Below are positions 1-5,714 of a stretch of 5,907 bases of DNA, piece by piece. A program made the translations under genes and the position numbers. Origin of the DNA: Gemmatimonadota bacterium (GTDB lineage: Bacteria; Gemmatimonadota; Gemmatimonadetes; JACCXV01; JAHWKZ01); contig DAOWHI010000098.1 in the NCBI GenBank assembly GCA_030641505.1, positions 1 through 5,907 of the forward strand. Direction: 5' to 3'. The number at the start of each line of letters is the position of its first letter. Position 1 is the stretch's first letter. The notes below the pieces were generated by a model. The model was not told the DNA's origin and ran no database searches. It saw only the letters and a list, made by a program, of their open reading frames with translations.

Positions 1-60
1 ATCGGTGTCGTCGATCACCACCACCCGGCGTTCCGATGCCGCCTTGAGGATCTCCGGATA
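1..60 (-). pseudogene. Continuation of the GAF domain after an in-frame TAG (partial, runs off the left edge)
   Basis: Reading on in the same frame past the TAG at 61-63 gives 20 sense codons to the window edge: YPEILKAASERR, then VVVIDDTD. In GAF domains of receiver-GAF regulators the segment after LRN-P-I-L is typically E-K-YPEI, followed by a short helix and a hydrophobic strand ending in DD. This stretch matches that continuation in the same frame without a shift. The stop therefore interrupts one domain rather than ending a natural protein. TAG differs by one base from AAG (Lys) and TAT (Tyr). It may be a nonsense mutation, a sequencing error or a read-through codon; the sequence does not decide between them. 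Confidence 0.7.
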
Positions 61-687
61 CTACTCTAGGCTGATTTCCTGATTCCGCATCTCCGGTTCT
101 TCGCGGGTCGCGACCAGGTACCCGGTCCGCTCGTCGATCACCTTGATTAGCGATACCCGATCCGACTTGACCACTGCGCCTAGCTCGCTGACGATCGTGA
201 ACAACACCTCATCGCTATCCAGCGACGAGCTGACGGCCTGGGAGATGCGCAGCATCGCGGCGAGATCGTCGTGGTATCGCTTGACCTCGAGGTTGGTGCG
301 GATGCGGGCGTCGAGCTCGTCGAAGAAGAACGGTTTCGTGACGTAGTCCGATGCCCCTGCCTCGAGTGCCTCGACCACGTCCTCGCGACCGCTCTTGGCG
401 GTCAGCATGAGGATCCGCACGTCCTTGAGTTTGGGGTCCTGCTTGAAGATGCGACATACCGCGAGACCATCGACCTCGGGCATCATAACGTCGAGGAGCA
501 CCAGGTCCGGTGGCTCCTGGCGTGCTATTTCTATTGCTTCACGACCATTTCTGGCCACAGCGACCCGATACCCCTTGAACTGCAACATCGTTGTAAGCGT
601 GTCGCAAATCGAGGGGTCGTCATCGACGACGAGGATAAAGGCATCCAGGATCGCGTCGCCGGGTGCCTCTTTGGCGGGTGCCTTCAG
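61..687 (-). CDS. Response regulator: receiver domain plus truncated GAF domain; probable CTG start; amber stop inside GAF
   Basis: Cytoplasmic two-component signalling protein whose receiver would accept phosphate from a histidine kinase. Numbered from the CTG at 685-687, it has about 208 residues up to the TAG at 61-63. The receiver (about 17-135) shows the acidic pocket DDD (22-24) after FILVV, phosphoacceptor D66 in LLDVMMP, switch T96 in MLTAK, and K118 in VTKPF. A linker (KRYHDDLAAMLRISQAVSSSL) leads into the first part of a GAF domain (SDRVSLI, GYLVATREEPEMRN). No ATG, GTG or TTG lies in frame between the gyrA stop and ATG 588, and ATG 588 would delete the first strand and the acidic pocket. 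CTG 687 sits 9 bases after GAGGAG at the gyrA 3' end, so I prefer it, though ATG 588 may be what an automatic caller picks. GAF sequence resumes after the TAG. Related proteins often continue into an output domain such as GGDEF, which is not visible here. The receiver assignment is very sure; start and end are uncertain. Confidence 0.85.
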   Translation of the reverse strand: MKAPAKEAPGDAILDAFILVVDDDPSICDTLTTMLQFKGYRVAVARNGREAIEIARQEPPDLVLLDVMMPEVDGLAVCRIFKQDPKLKDVRILMLTAKSGREDVVEALEAGASDYVTKPFFFDELDARIRTNLEVKRYHDDLAAMLRISQAVSSSLDSDEVLFTIVSELGAVVKSDRVSLIKVIDERTGYLVATREEPEMRNQEISLE

Positions 688-693
688 ACAGCG

Positions 694-3198
694 TCACTCC
701 TCTTCAGGTCGCAGGGGGAGCTGCTCCTTGACCGGGTCTTGTGACGGGGCAGCGCTCTCTGCCTCGTCATCAAGCACGACCCGTGCCACGTCCCCTACAC
801 GATGCCCCTTCTCGAGGTTGATCAGCTTGACACCCTGGGTCGCGCGACCCATCACCCGCACCCCCTTGACCGGGAACCGAATGATGATGCCGCCGGTCGT
901 CACAACCATAAGCTCATCCTGCTCGACGACTTCCTTGACCGCCACTAGTGGCCCGGTCTTCTTGGTCGGTTTGAGGGTTTTGATGCCTTTACCGCCGCGA
1001 TGAGTGACTCGATAATCCGCGATCCGCGTCCGCTTGCCGGAACCGTTTTCGGTGACCGCCATCAGCGCGTTATTCTCATTTCGAACGACCACCATGCCGA
1101 GCACGCCGTCGTCCTTGCCTTGCAGCGTGATCCCCTTCACTCCGCGGGTCGCACGACCCATATCGCGAACTTCTTCTTCCGGGAATCGAATCGCCTGCCC
1201 CTTCTTGGTAGCCAGTATCACGTCATTGGTCCCGTCGGTGAGCTGGGCATCGATCAGACGATCGTCGTCGTCTATTTTGATCGCGATGATGCCCCCTCGA
1301 CGCGGATTACCATATGCCGAGAGCACCGTCTTCTTTATGATTCCGCTCGCGGTCGCCATCACCACATAATGGTCGTCGTCGAACTCACGGACGCTGATAA
1401 CGCCGGCCACCTGATCACCGCGATCAAGCTCCAGCAGGTTGACGATCGGCCTCCCACGACTGACTCGACCAGCCTGAGGGATATCGTACACCTTGAGCCA
1501 ATGACACTGGCCACGCTCAGTCAGCACCAGCAAGTAGTCATGTGTGGTGGCCACGTACAATCGCTCGATCCAGTCGTCTTCCTTCGTACCCATCCCGGTT
1601 ACGCCTCGCCCGCCGCGCCGCTGGCGCCGGTAGGTCGTCGCGGCGATGCGCTTGATGTAGCCGGTGTGACTAATCGTTACGACCATGTCTTCTTCGGCGA
1701 TCAGATCCTCCATCGATAGATCGGCACCACCGGCAAGGATCTCGGTCCGCCGTTCATCGCCGTATTTGTCGGACAGCTCTGTGAGCTCGTCTTTGATCAA
1801 CTGCATACGCAACCGCTCAGACCCGAGCAGCTCCGTGAGCCGAGCGATCGTCTCCAGCAAGGCCTGATACTCTTCCTCCAGCTTGTCGCGCTCGAGCCCG
1901 GTCAACCGTGCCAGTCGCATGTCGAGGATCGCCTGGGCCTGGCGCTCGCTCAGACCAAACTGCTCCATCAGTGCCGATCGTGCGGCCTCGGTGTCGTCCG
2001 CCGATTTGATCAGCTGCACGACGGCGTCGATGTTGTCGAGCGCTATCTTCAGGCCTTCGAGGATGTGGGCCCGGGACTCCGCTTCCTCCAACTCGTATTC
2101 GGCCCGCCGCACCACGACGTCGTGACGATGGGCGACGAAGCGCTCGAGCATCTCCTTGAGCCCCATCTCCTTGGGCACGTTGTCAACGAGCGCCAGATTG
2201 ATGATCCCGAACGTCCACTCCATCTGGGTCGATTTGTAGAGATTGTTGAGCACGACTTCGGGGATTATGTCTTTCTTGAGCTCCACCACGATTCGCATCC
2301 CATCGCGATCGGATTCGTCCCTCATGTCCGAGATCCCCTCGACCCGCTTTCGACGCACCAAGTCGACGATCTGCTCGATCAACCTGGTCTTGTTGATCTG
2401 GTATGGGATCTCGGTAATAACGATCGCCTCGCGCCCGTTGGCTTTGGTCTCTGTCACCGCCCTCGCGCGCATCGCGATCTTGCCACGACCGGTCTCGTAT
2501 GCCGCACGAATCCCGGCCCGGCCGCGGATAAACCCGGCGGTTGGGAAATCGGGGCCCTTGACGTGCTCCATCAGTCCGTCGAGATCGATCTCCGGGTCGT
2601 CGATCAACGCACACGTGGCGGCGACCACCTCCCGCAGATTGTGAGGCGGGATGTTCGTCGCCATGCCAACTGCGATGCCGCTGGCGCCGTTGATGAGCAA
2701 GTTCGGCAGCTTCGACGGGAGGACCGATGGTTCCTTGAGTCGGTCGTCGAAATTGGGAGCGAAATCAACGGTGCCTTTCTCGATGTCCCCCAGCAGCTCC
2801 GTCGCCACCGACGCCAAGCGGATCTCGGTGTACCGATAGGCCGCTGCGGGATCACCGTCCACCGAACCGTAGTTGCCCTGGCCATCAAGCAGCGGATAGC
2901 GCAGCGAGAAAGGCTGCACCATGCGCACCATCGCGTCGTAGACGGCCCCGTCACCGTGCGGGTGATACTTGCCGAGCACGTCTCCGACAACCGTCGCGCT
3001 CTTCTTGTAGGGCCGGTTGGGCGCCAACCCGAGCTCCGACATCGAGTACAGGATGCGGCGGTGGACCGGCTTCAGCCCGTCGCGTACGTCGGGCAACGCG
3101 CGAGAGACGATCACGCTCATCGAATAATCGATGAACGACTCCTTCAGCTCGTCCGCGATGTACCGGGTCACAACCGTCTCTCTCGGTTCAACAGCCAT
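694..3198 (-). CDS. gyrA: DNA gyrase subunit A
   Basis: Breakage-reunion and DNA-wrapping subunit of the A2B2 gyrase, which introduces negative supercoils using ATP hydrolysed by GyrB. The product has 834 residues from ATG 3198. The N-terminal domain has SVIVSRALPDVRDGLKPVHRRIL (28-50, written here as family signature), the quinolone-determining helix HPHGDGAVYD (79-88), and the catalytic tyrosine Y123 in YRYTEIR. A coiled-coil and globule region (about 360-490) follows. The C-terminal beta-pinwheel (about 500-810) opens with the GyrA-box QRRGGRG at 526-532, which distinguishes gyrase from topoisomerase IV. Repeated blade motifs MGRATRGVKGI (680-690) and MGRATQGVKLI (783-793) are visible, and the tail is acidic. 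ATG 3198 lies 8 bases after GAGGT; the TTG at 3204 is only 2 bases from it and is less likely. Position 84, equivalent to E. coli Ser83, is Gly. The gene follows gyrB by 50 bases and is probably cotranscribed with it. Confidence 0.98.
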   Translation of the reverse strand: MAVEPRETVVTRYIADELKESFIDYSMSVIVSRALPDVRDGLKPVHRRILYSMSELGLAPNRPYKKSATVVGDVLGKYHPHGDGAVYDAMVRMVQPFSLRYPLLDGQGNYGSVDGDPAAAYRYTEIRLASVATELLGDIEKGTVDFAPNFDDRLKEPSVLPSKLPNLLINGASGIAVGMATNIPPHNLREVVAATCALIDDPEIDLDGLMEHVKGPDFPTAGFIRGRAGIRAAYETGRGKIAMRARAVTETKANGREAIVITEIPYQINKTRLIEQIVDLVRRKRVEGISDMRDESDRDGMRIVVELKKDIIPEVVLNNLYKSTQMEWTFGIINLALVDNVPKEMGLKEMLERFVAHRHDVVVRRAEYELEEAESRAHILEGLKIALDNIDAVVQLIKSADDTEAARSALMEQFGLSERQAQAILDMRLARLTGLERDKLEEEYQALLETIARLTELLGSERLRMQLIKDELTELSDKYGDERRTEILAGGADLSMEDLIAEEDMVVTISHTGYIKRIAATTYRRQRRGGRGVTGMGTKEDDWIERLYVATTHDYLLVLTERGQCHWLKVYDIPQAGRVSRGRPIVNLLELDRGDQVAGVISVREFDDDHYVVMATASGIIKKTVLSAYGNPRRGGIIAIKIDDDDRLIDAQLTDGTNDVILATKKGQAIRFPEEEVRDMGRATRGVKGITLQGKDDGVLGMVVVRNENNALMAVTENGSGKRTRIADYRVTHRGGKGIKTLKPTKKTGPLVAVKEVVEQDELMVVTTGGIIIRFPVKGVRVMGRATQGVKLINLEKGHRVGDVARVVLDDEAESAAPSQDPVKEQLPLRPEEE
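697..702 (-). promoter_or_regulatory. Shine-Dalgarno motif GAGGAG that decides the regulator start
   Basis: The last two Glu codons of gyrA read GAGGAG, preceded by GAA, directly before the TGA stop. Nine bases (688-696) separate this purine run from CTG 685-687. The spacing equals that of gyrB (9) and is close to that of gyrA (8). No comparable motif lies close to CTG 646-648. The site favours initiation at the CTG coupled to termination of gyrA. CTG is a rare start codon, so this remains inference. Confidence 0.5.
820..852 (-). repeat. GyrA pinwheel blade motif, copy 2 (MGRATQGVKLI)
   Basis: This codes for residues 783-793 of GyrA and repeats the motif coded at 1129-1161. The two 11-residue copies differ at two positions (Arg/Gln and Gly/Leu). 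The 836-851 part is a perfect 16-base palindrome, TGGGTCGCGCGACCCA. It follows from the M-G-R-A-T codons with GC-ending choices, so I read it as coding repeat structure of the beta-pinwheel and not as an operator. Confidence 0.6.
1129..1161 (-). repeat. GyrA pinwheel blade motif, copy 1 (MGRATRGVKGI)
   Basis: This codes for residues 680-690 of GyrA, in an earlier blade of the C-terminal DNA-wrapping domain. It pairs with the copy at 820-852, and each is preceded by F-P and a V-R pair at a similar distance. The near-palindrome GGGTCGCACGACCC at 1146-1159 corresponds to the perfect one in the other copy. Blade repeats of this kind are normal in GyrA and ParC C-terminal domains. Confidence 0.6.
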
Positions 3199-3206
3199 TT
3201 GCAATT

Positions 3207-3211
3207 ACCTC
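3207..3211 (-). promoter_or_regulatory. Shine-Dalgarno site of gyrA (GAGGT)
   Basis: GAGGT lies in the 50-base gyrB-gyrA gap, with 8 bases (AATTGCAA) before ATG 3196-3198. It is too close (2 bases) to the in-frame TTG 3202-3204 to serve that codon well, so it fixes the gyrA start at the ATG. The rest of the gap shows no convincing promoter or terminator, which supports cotranscription. Confidence 0.7.
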
Positions 3212-3248
3212 ATCCCTATCGTTATCGATCGTCGTCGGATTCACTGGT

Positions 3249-5222
3249 CTAAACATCGAGGTTGCGGACAAAACGGGCGTACTCCTTTATGAACTCCTTC
3301 CGCGGCTCGACTTCCTCCCCCATGAGCTTCTCGAACAACTCGCCGACCAGGGTTTCGTCTTCCATCGTTACCTTCTGAATCGTTCGTGATGCCGGATCCA
3401 TCGTCGTCTTCCAGAGCTGATCCGGGTTCATCTCGCCCAATCCCTTGTAACGCTGAACATTGACCCCGTTCCCACCTAGCCGCTCGACCGCACGGTCACG
3501 CTCGGCGTCATCGTAGGCGTAGAACTCCTTCTTCCCCTTCCACACCCGATACAGCGGCGGCTGAGCGATGTAAACGCGCTCGGCCTCAATCAGCTCTTTC
3601 ATCCATCGGAAGAAAAACGTCAGCAGCAAGGTCCGAATGTGGGCCCCGTCAACGTCCGCGTCGCACATGATGATGATCTTGTTGTATCGGGCGTCGTCGA
3701 GCTTGAACTCGTCTTCACCGAACCCGGTCCCAATGGCCGTAATGATGGTCCGGATTTCCTCGTTCGAGAGGACCTTGTCGACGCGCGCCTTGATCGTGTT
3801 CAGGATCTTGCCCCTGAGCGGCAGGATCGCCTGGTAGTTGCGGTCGCGGCCCATCTTGGCGCTGCCACCAGCGCTGTCACCCTCTACGAGGTACAGCTCG
3901 GACAGGCTCGGGTCGTCGATCGAACAATCCGCGAGCTTACCCGGCAAAACACCGGTGTCGAGTCCGGATTTCTTCCGCGTTAGGTCCCGAGCCTTGCGTG
4001 CCGCCTCGCGTGCCCGGGCGGCCTGCATCGCCTTTGTGATGAGCGCTCGGGCGGCCGAAGGGTTCTCCTCGAGCCACGAGCCCAGCGCCTCGTTCATCGC
4101 GGCTTCGACGATACCTCTCACTTCGGAGTTGCCGAGCTTCGTCTTGGTCTGACCCTCGAACTGCGGTTCCATGACCTTCACCGACAGCACGGCGGTCAAT
4201 CCCTCGCGAACGTCATCGCCGCTGAGTGAGAACTCGGCCTTCTTAAACAGATTCCGATCGTGCGCATAAGCGTTCAGTGTTCGAGTGAGCGCGGCCTTGA
4301 AACCGGAGAGGTGTGTGCCACCTTCGTGGGTGTTGATGTTGTTGACAAAAGTCAACAGCGTTTCCGTGTACGATTGGTTGTACTGAATCGCACACTCCAC
4401 CTCTACTTCGTCGCGCGTCGTGCTGACTATCATCGGCTCGCTTTGAATCGCTTTCTTGTTCCGATTCAGGTATTTCACAAACTCCGTCAAGCCACCGTCG
4501 TACTGGAATTCGCCGCCTTTCGTCTTCTCGCCTCGTTCATCGGTAATCGTGATCCGAACTCCGGCGTTCAGAAACGCTAGCTCGCGGAGACGAGAAACCA
4601 GGGTGTCGTACTGATAATCCAGGTCCGGGAAGATGTCGGGGTCGGGTCGAAAACGAACGATCGTCCCGGTGTCATCGGTATCGCCAATGATGTTCAGTTC
4701 GCTGGCCTTCTTTCCACGTTCGTACCGCTGGTGATACCGTTTGCCGTTGCGCATGACCTCCACTTCCAGCCACTCGCTCAGCGCGTTGACAACCGACACA
4801 CCAACACCGTGTAGGCCGCCCGAGACCTTATACGAGTTGTGGTCAAACTTCCCTCCGGCATGCAGCGTCGTCATGGCCACCTCGACGCCGGGTCTCTTCT
4901 CGGTTGGATGGATATCGACCGGGAAGCCGCGACCGTTATCCTCGACCCGTACTTCGCTATCCGCGCTGATCGCTACCGAGATCTCGTCACAGAAACCGGC
5001 CATCGCCTCGTCGACCGCGTTGTCGACAACCTCATAAACGAGGTGGTGAAGGCCGCGCGCTCCGGTGGAACCGATGTACATCCCAGGTCGCTTGCGAACC
5101 GCCTCCAAGCCCTGAAGCACCTGGATCTTGTCGGCACCGTAATCGCGCGCGGCGTCGGAGTTTCGGGCGTTTTGCTTGCGGTTCGTTTTTGCGGTTCCCG
5201 GTTTGACTTTGGTTTTCGCCAT
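3249..5222 (-). CDS. gyrB: DNA gyrase subunit B
   Basis: ATPase and TOPRIM subunit of gyrase, 657 residues from ATG 5222. After a basic, probably disordered N-terminus (about 1-26) comes the GHKL ATPase domain: E64 in YEVVDNAVDEA (the general base, E. coli Glu42), N68, D95 in VEDNGRGFP, and the ATP lid GGLHGVGVSVVNALS (135-149). R158 corresponds to the E. coli Arg136 aminocoumarin contact. The transducer domain carries K360 in QTKTKLG. The TOPRIM domain has EGDSAGGSAK (from E447) and the metal-binding D521/D523/D525 in DADVDGAH, then PLRGKILN and QRYKGLGEMNP (590-600). It ends in NLDV, a typical GyrB terminus. The length fits the short GyrB type lacking the roughly 170-residue insertion of E. 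coli (804 residues). An upstream in-frame ATG at 5276 would overlap the DUF721 gene by about 49 bases and lacks family support. The start chosen follows AAGGG by 9 bases. The stop is TAG, with TAA in frame 9 codons further on. Confidence 0.98.
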   Translation of the reverse strand: MAKTKVKPGTAKTNRKQNARNSDAARDYGADKIQVLQGLEAVRKRPGMYIGSTGARGLHHLVYEVVDNAVDEAMAGFCDEISVAISADSEVRVEDNGRGFPVDIHPTEKRPGVEVAMTTLHAGGKFDHNSYKVSGGLHGVGVSVVNALSEWLEVEVMRNGKRYHQRYERGKKASELNIIGDTDDTGTIVRFRPDPDIFPDLDYQYDTLVSRLRELAFLNAGVRITITDERGEKTKGGEFQYDGGLTEFVKYLNRNKKAIQSEPMIVSTTRDEVEVECAIQYNQSYTETLLTFVNNINTHEGGTHLSGFKAALTRTLNAYAHDRNLFKKAEFSLSGDDVREGLTAVLSVKVMEPQFEGQTKTKLGNSEVRGIVEAAMNEALGSWLEENPSAARALITKAMQAARAREAARKARDLTRKKSGLDTGVLPGKLADCSIDDPSLSELYLVEGDSAGGSAKMGRDRNYQAILPLRGKILNTIKARVDKVLSNEEIRTIITAIGTGFGEDEFKLDDARYNKIIIMCDADVDGAHIRTLLLTFFFRWMKELIEAERVYIAQPPLYRVWKGKKEFYAYDDAERDRAVERLGGNGVNVQRYKGLGEMNPDQLWKTTMDPASRTIQKVTMEDETLVGELFEKLMGEEVEPRKEFIKEYARFVRNLDV

Positions 5223-5227
5223 CCGTG

Positions 5228-5581
5228 TTATCCCTTCGCTCTGGGATCCATTCGAAAGATCAATCGCTTTACGCAAGTCCGTCTACGACCCCGGTTCAGT
5301 CGCTCCAACAACTCGTTCTGACGCAGCGACAACTCACTCATCCAAGCAGAGTTAGTGACGTTCACTAGCAACGTTTCTCCGTCCACACGGTGCGGCTGGG
5401 CCGCGCGCGCGATCTCATGTCCAACGCGGGACTCCCATTCGCGAAAGACAGCGTGCTGCTCAACCGCAGACGCCACGCCCAGGTTGTCCAACACCGTGTC
5501 CAAGACGCCGCCGATGCGGCGCACGGGTCGCGCCCGCTTGCTCACGTCACGCAGCCACCTGACGTGGCGCGATCCGTCCAC
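5228..5581 (-). CDS. DUF721 / DciA-like protein, probable replicative-helicase loading factor
   Basis: Small cytoplasmic protein of 117 residues from GTG 5581. It carries the DUF721 pattern: GGVLDTVLDNLG (24-35), FREWESRVGHEIA (46-58, with the conserved Trp49 and V-G), P63, LLVNVTNSAWMSEL (71-84), LLERLN, and a closing basic strand VKRLIFRM. DUF721 includes DciA, the helicase operator that delivers DnaB in the many bacteria lacking DnaC/DnaI; that role is known for the family and inferred here. A second in-frame GTG at 5545 follows AGGTGG by 9 bases, giving 105 residues and losing only a non-conserved leader; it may be the true start. GTG 5581 has only AGGT at 5 bases. The gene ends 5 bases before gyrB, the order seen next to the origin in several phyla, where recF usually precedes it. 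Confidence 0.88.
   Translation of the reverse strand: MDGSRHVRWLRDVSKRARPVRRIGGVLDTVLDNLGVASAVEQHAVFREWESRVGHEIARAAQPHRVDGETLLVNVTNSAWMSELSLRQNELLERLNRGRRRTCVKRLIFRMDPRAKG
5232..5236 (-). promoter_or_regulatory. Shine-Dalgarno site of gyrB (AAGGG, overlapping the 3' end of the DUF721 gene)
   Basis: AAGGG lies in the last codons of the DUF721 gene, with 9 bases before ATG 5220-5222. The upstream gene's TAA (5228-5230) falls between this site and the gyrB ATG, so ribosomes ending on DUF721 arrive at the gyrB start. This implies translational coupling and supports 5222 over the ATG at 5276. Confidence 0.7.
5555..5560 (-). promoter_or_regulatory. Possible Shine-Dalgarno site for the alternative DUF721 start at 5545
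   Basis: AGGTGG stands 9 bases before the GTG at 5543-5545, the same spacing as at gyrB. If used, the DUF721 protein begins VSKRARPVRRIGGVL, which is the usual short lead into the conserved domain. It competes with GTG 5579-5581, whose upstream AGGT is weaker. Confidence 0.4.
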
Positions 5582-5714
5582 CGTCGACCTGCCACTGCGT
5601 CAGACCGTTCCCTAGTCGCGGCAGCGGTCGTGGCGTCGTCACAAACCTCTGGTGGCGATCGCCAAGCCAGTTCAGCAGGCGGTCGCCACATCCGCTTCAT
5701 CCTGCGAGAGCTCT
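5582..5714 (-). other. Intergenic gap between exbD-like gene and DUF721; expected site of the operon promoter
   Basis: These 133 bases hold no coding frame with recognisable homology. Apart from the hairpin at 5652-5689 I see no convincing sigma-70 promoter: a TTGTGA element near the hairpin lacks a -10 box at proper spacing (the nearest, GACTAG, is about 21 bases away). No DnaA-box cluster is visible. The operon promoter may lie here in a form I cannot recognise, or transcription may enter from the exbD-like gene. Confidence 0.5.
5652..5689 (-). terminator. Strong hairpin after the exbD-like gene, possible terminator
   Basis: Arms 5652-5663 (GTGGCGATCGCC) and 5678-5689 (GGCGGTCGCCAC) pair over 12 positions with one internal mismatch, around a 14-base loop. 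In the minus-strand transcript the structure begins 25 bases after the exbD-like stop. The transcript that follows reads CAGAGGTTTGTGACG, with only three U in a row, so it is not a classical U-tract terminator. It could be a weak intrinsic terminator, a Rho-linked 3'-end structure, or a protein-binding inverted repeat upstream of the DUF721-gyrase operon. The left arm also contains the self-palindrome TGGCGATCGCCA (5653-5664). Confidence 0.4.

Noticed and set aside
586..588. ATG 588 as the true regulator start
   Set aside because: The protein would lack the first beta-strand and acidic pocket DDD, although those residues are coded in frame just upstream; a receiver without them would not bind Mg2+.
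1000..1719. Plus-strand open frame (239 codons) opposite the gyrA C-terminal domain
   Set aside because: Antisense shadow of conserved gyrA sequence, with no recognisable family and no plausible ribosome site.
3199..3204. TTG (3202-3204) as the gyrA start
   Set aside because: Only 2 bases from the GAGGT motif; ATG 3198 is at the proper 8 bases.
3249..3251. Genome-wide reassignment of TAG as a sense codon
   Set aside because: gyrB ends with TAG exactly at the family-typical terminus NLDV, so TAG works as a stop in this genome; a TAA follows after eight sense codons, so occasional readthrough is not excluded, but general reassignment is not supported.
2065..3252. Long plus-strand open frame (395 codons) opposite gyrA
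   Set aside because: It lies fully antisense to a certain gyrA, its product shows no recognisable domain, and such frames are expected opposite genes with GC-ending codons.
5223..5276. Upstream ATG (5276) as the gyrB start
   Set aside because: It would add 18 residues without family support and overlap the DUF721 gene; ATG 5222 has AAGGG at 9 bases.
5644..5649. TTGTGA as a -35 element of the operon promoter (reads TTGTGA on the minus strand)
   Set aside because: The nearest -10-like sequence (GACTAG) is about 21 bases away and poor, so I do not report a promoter.
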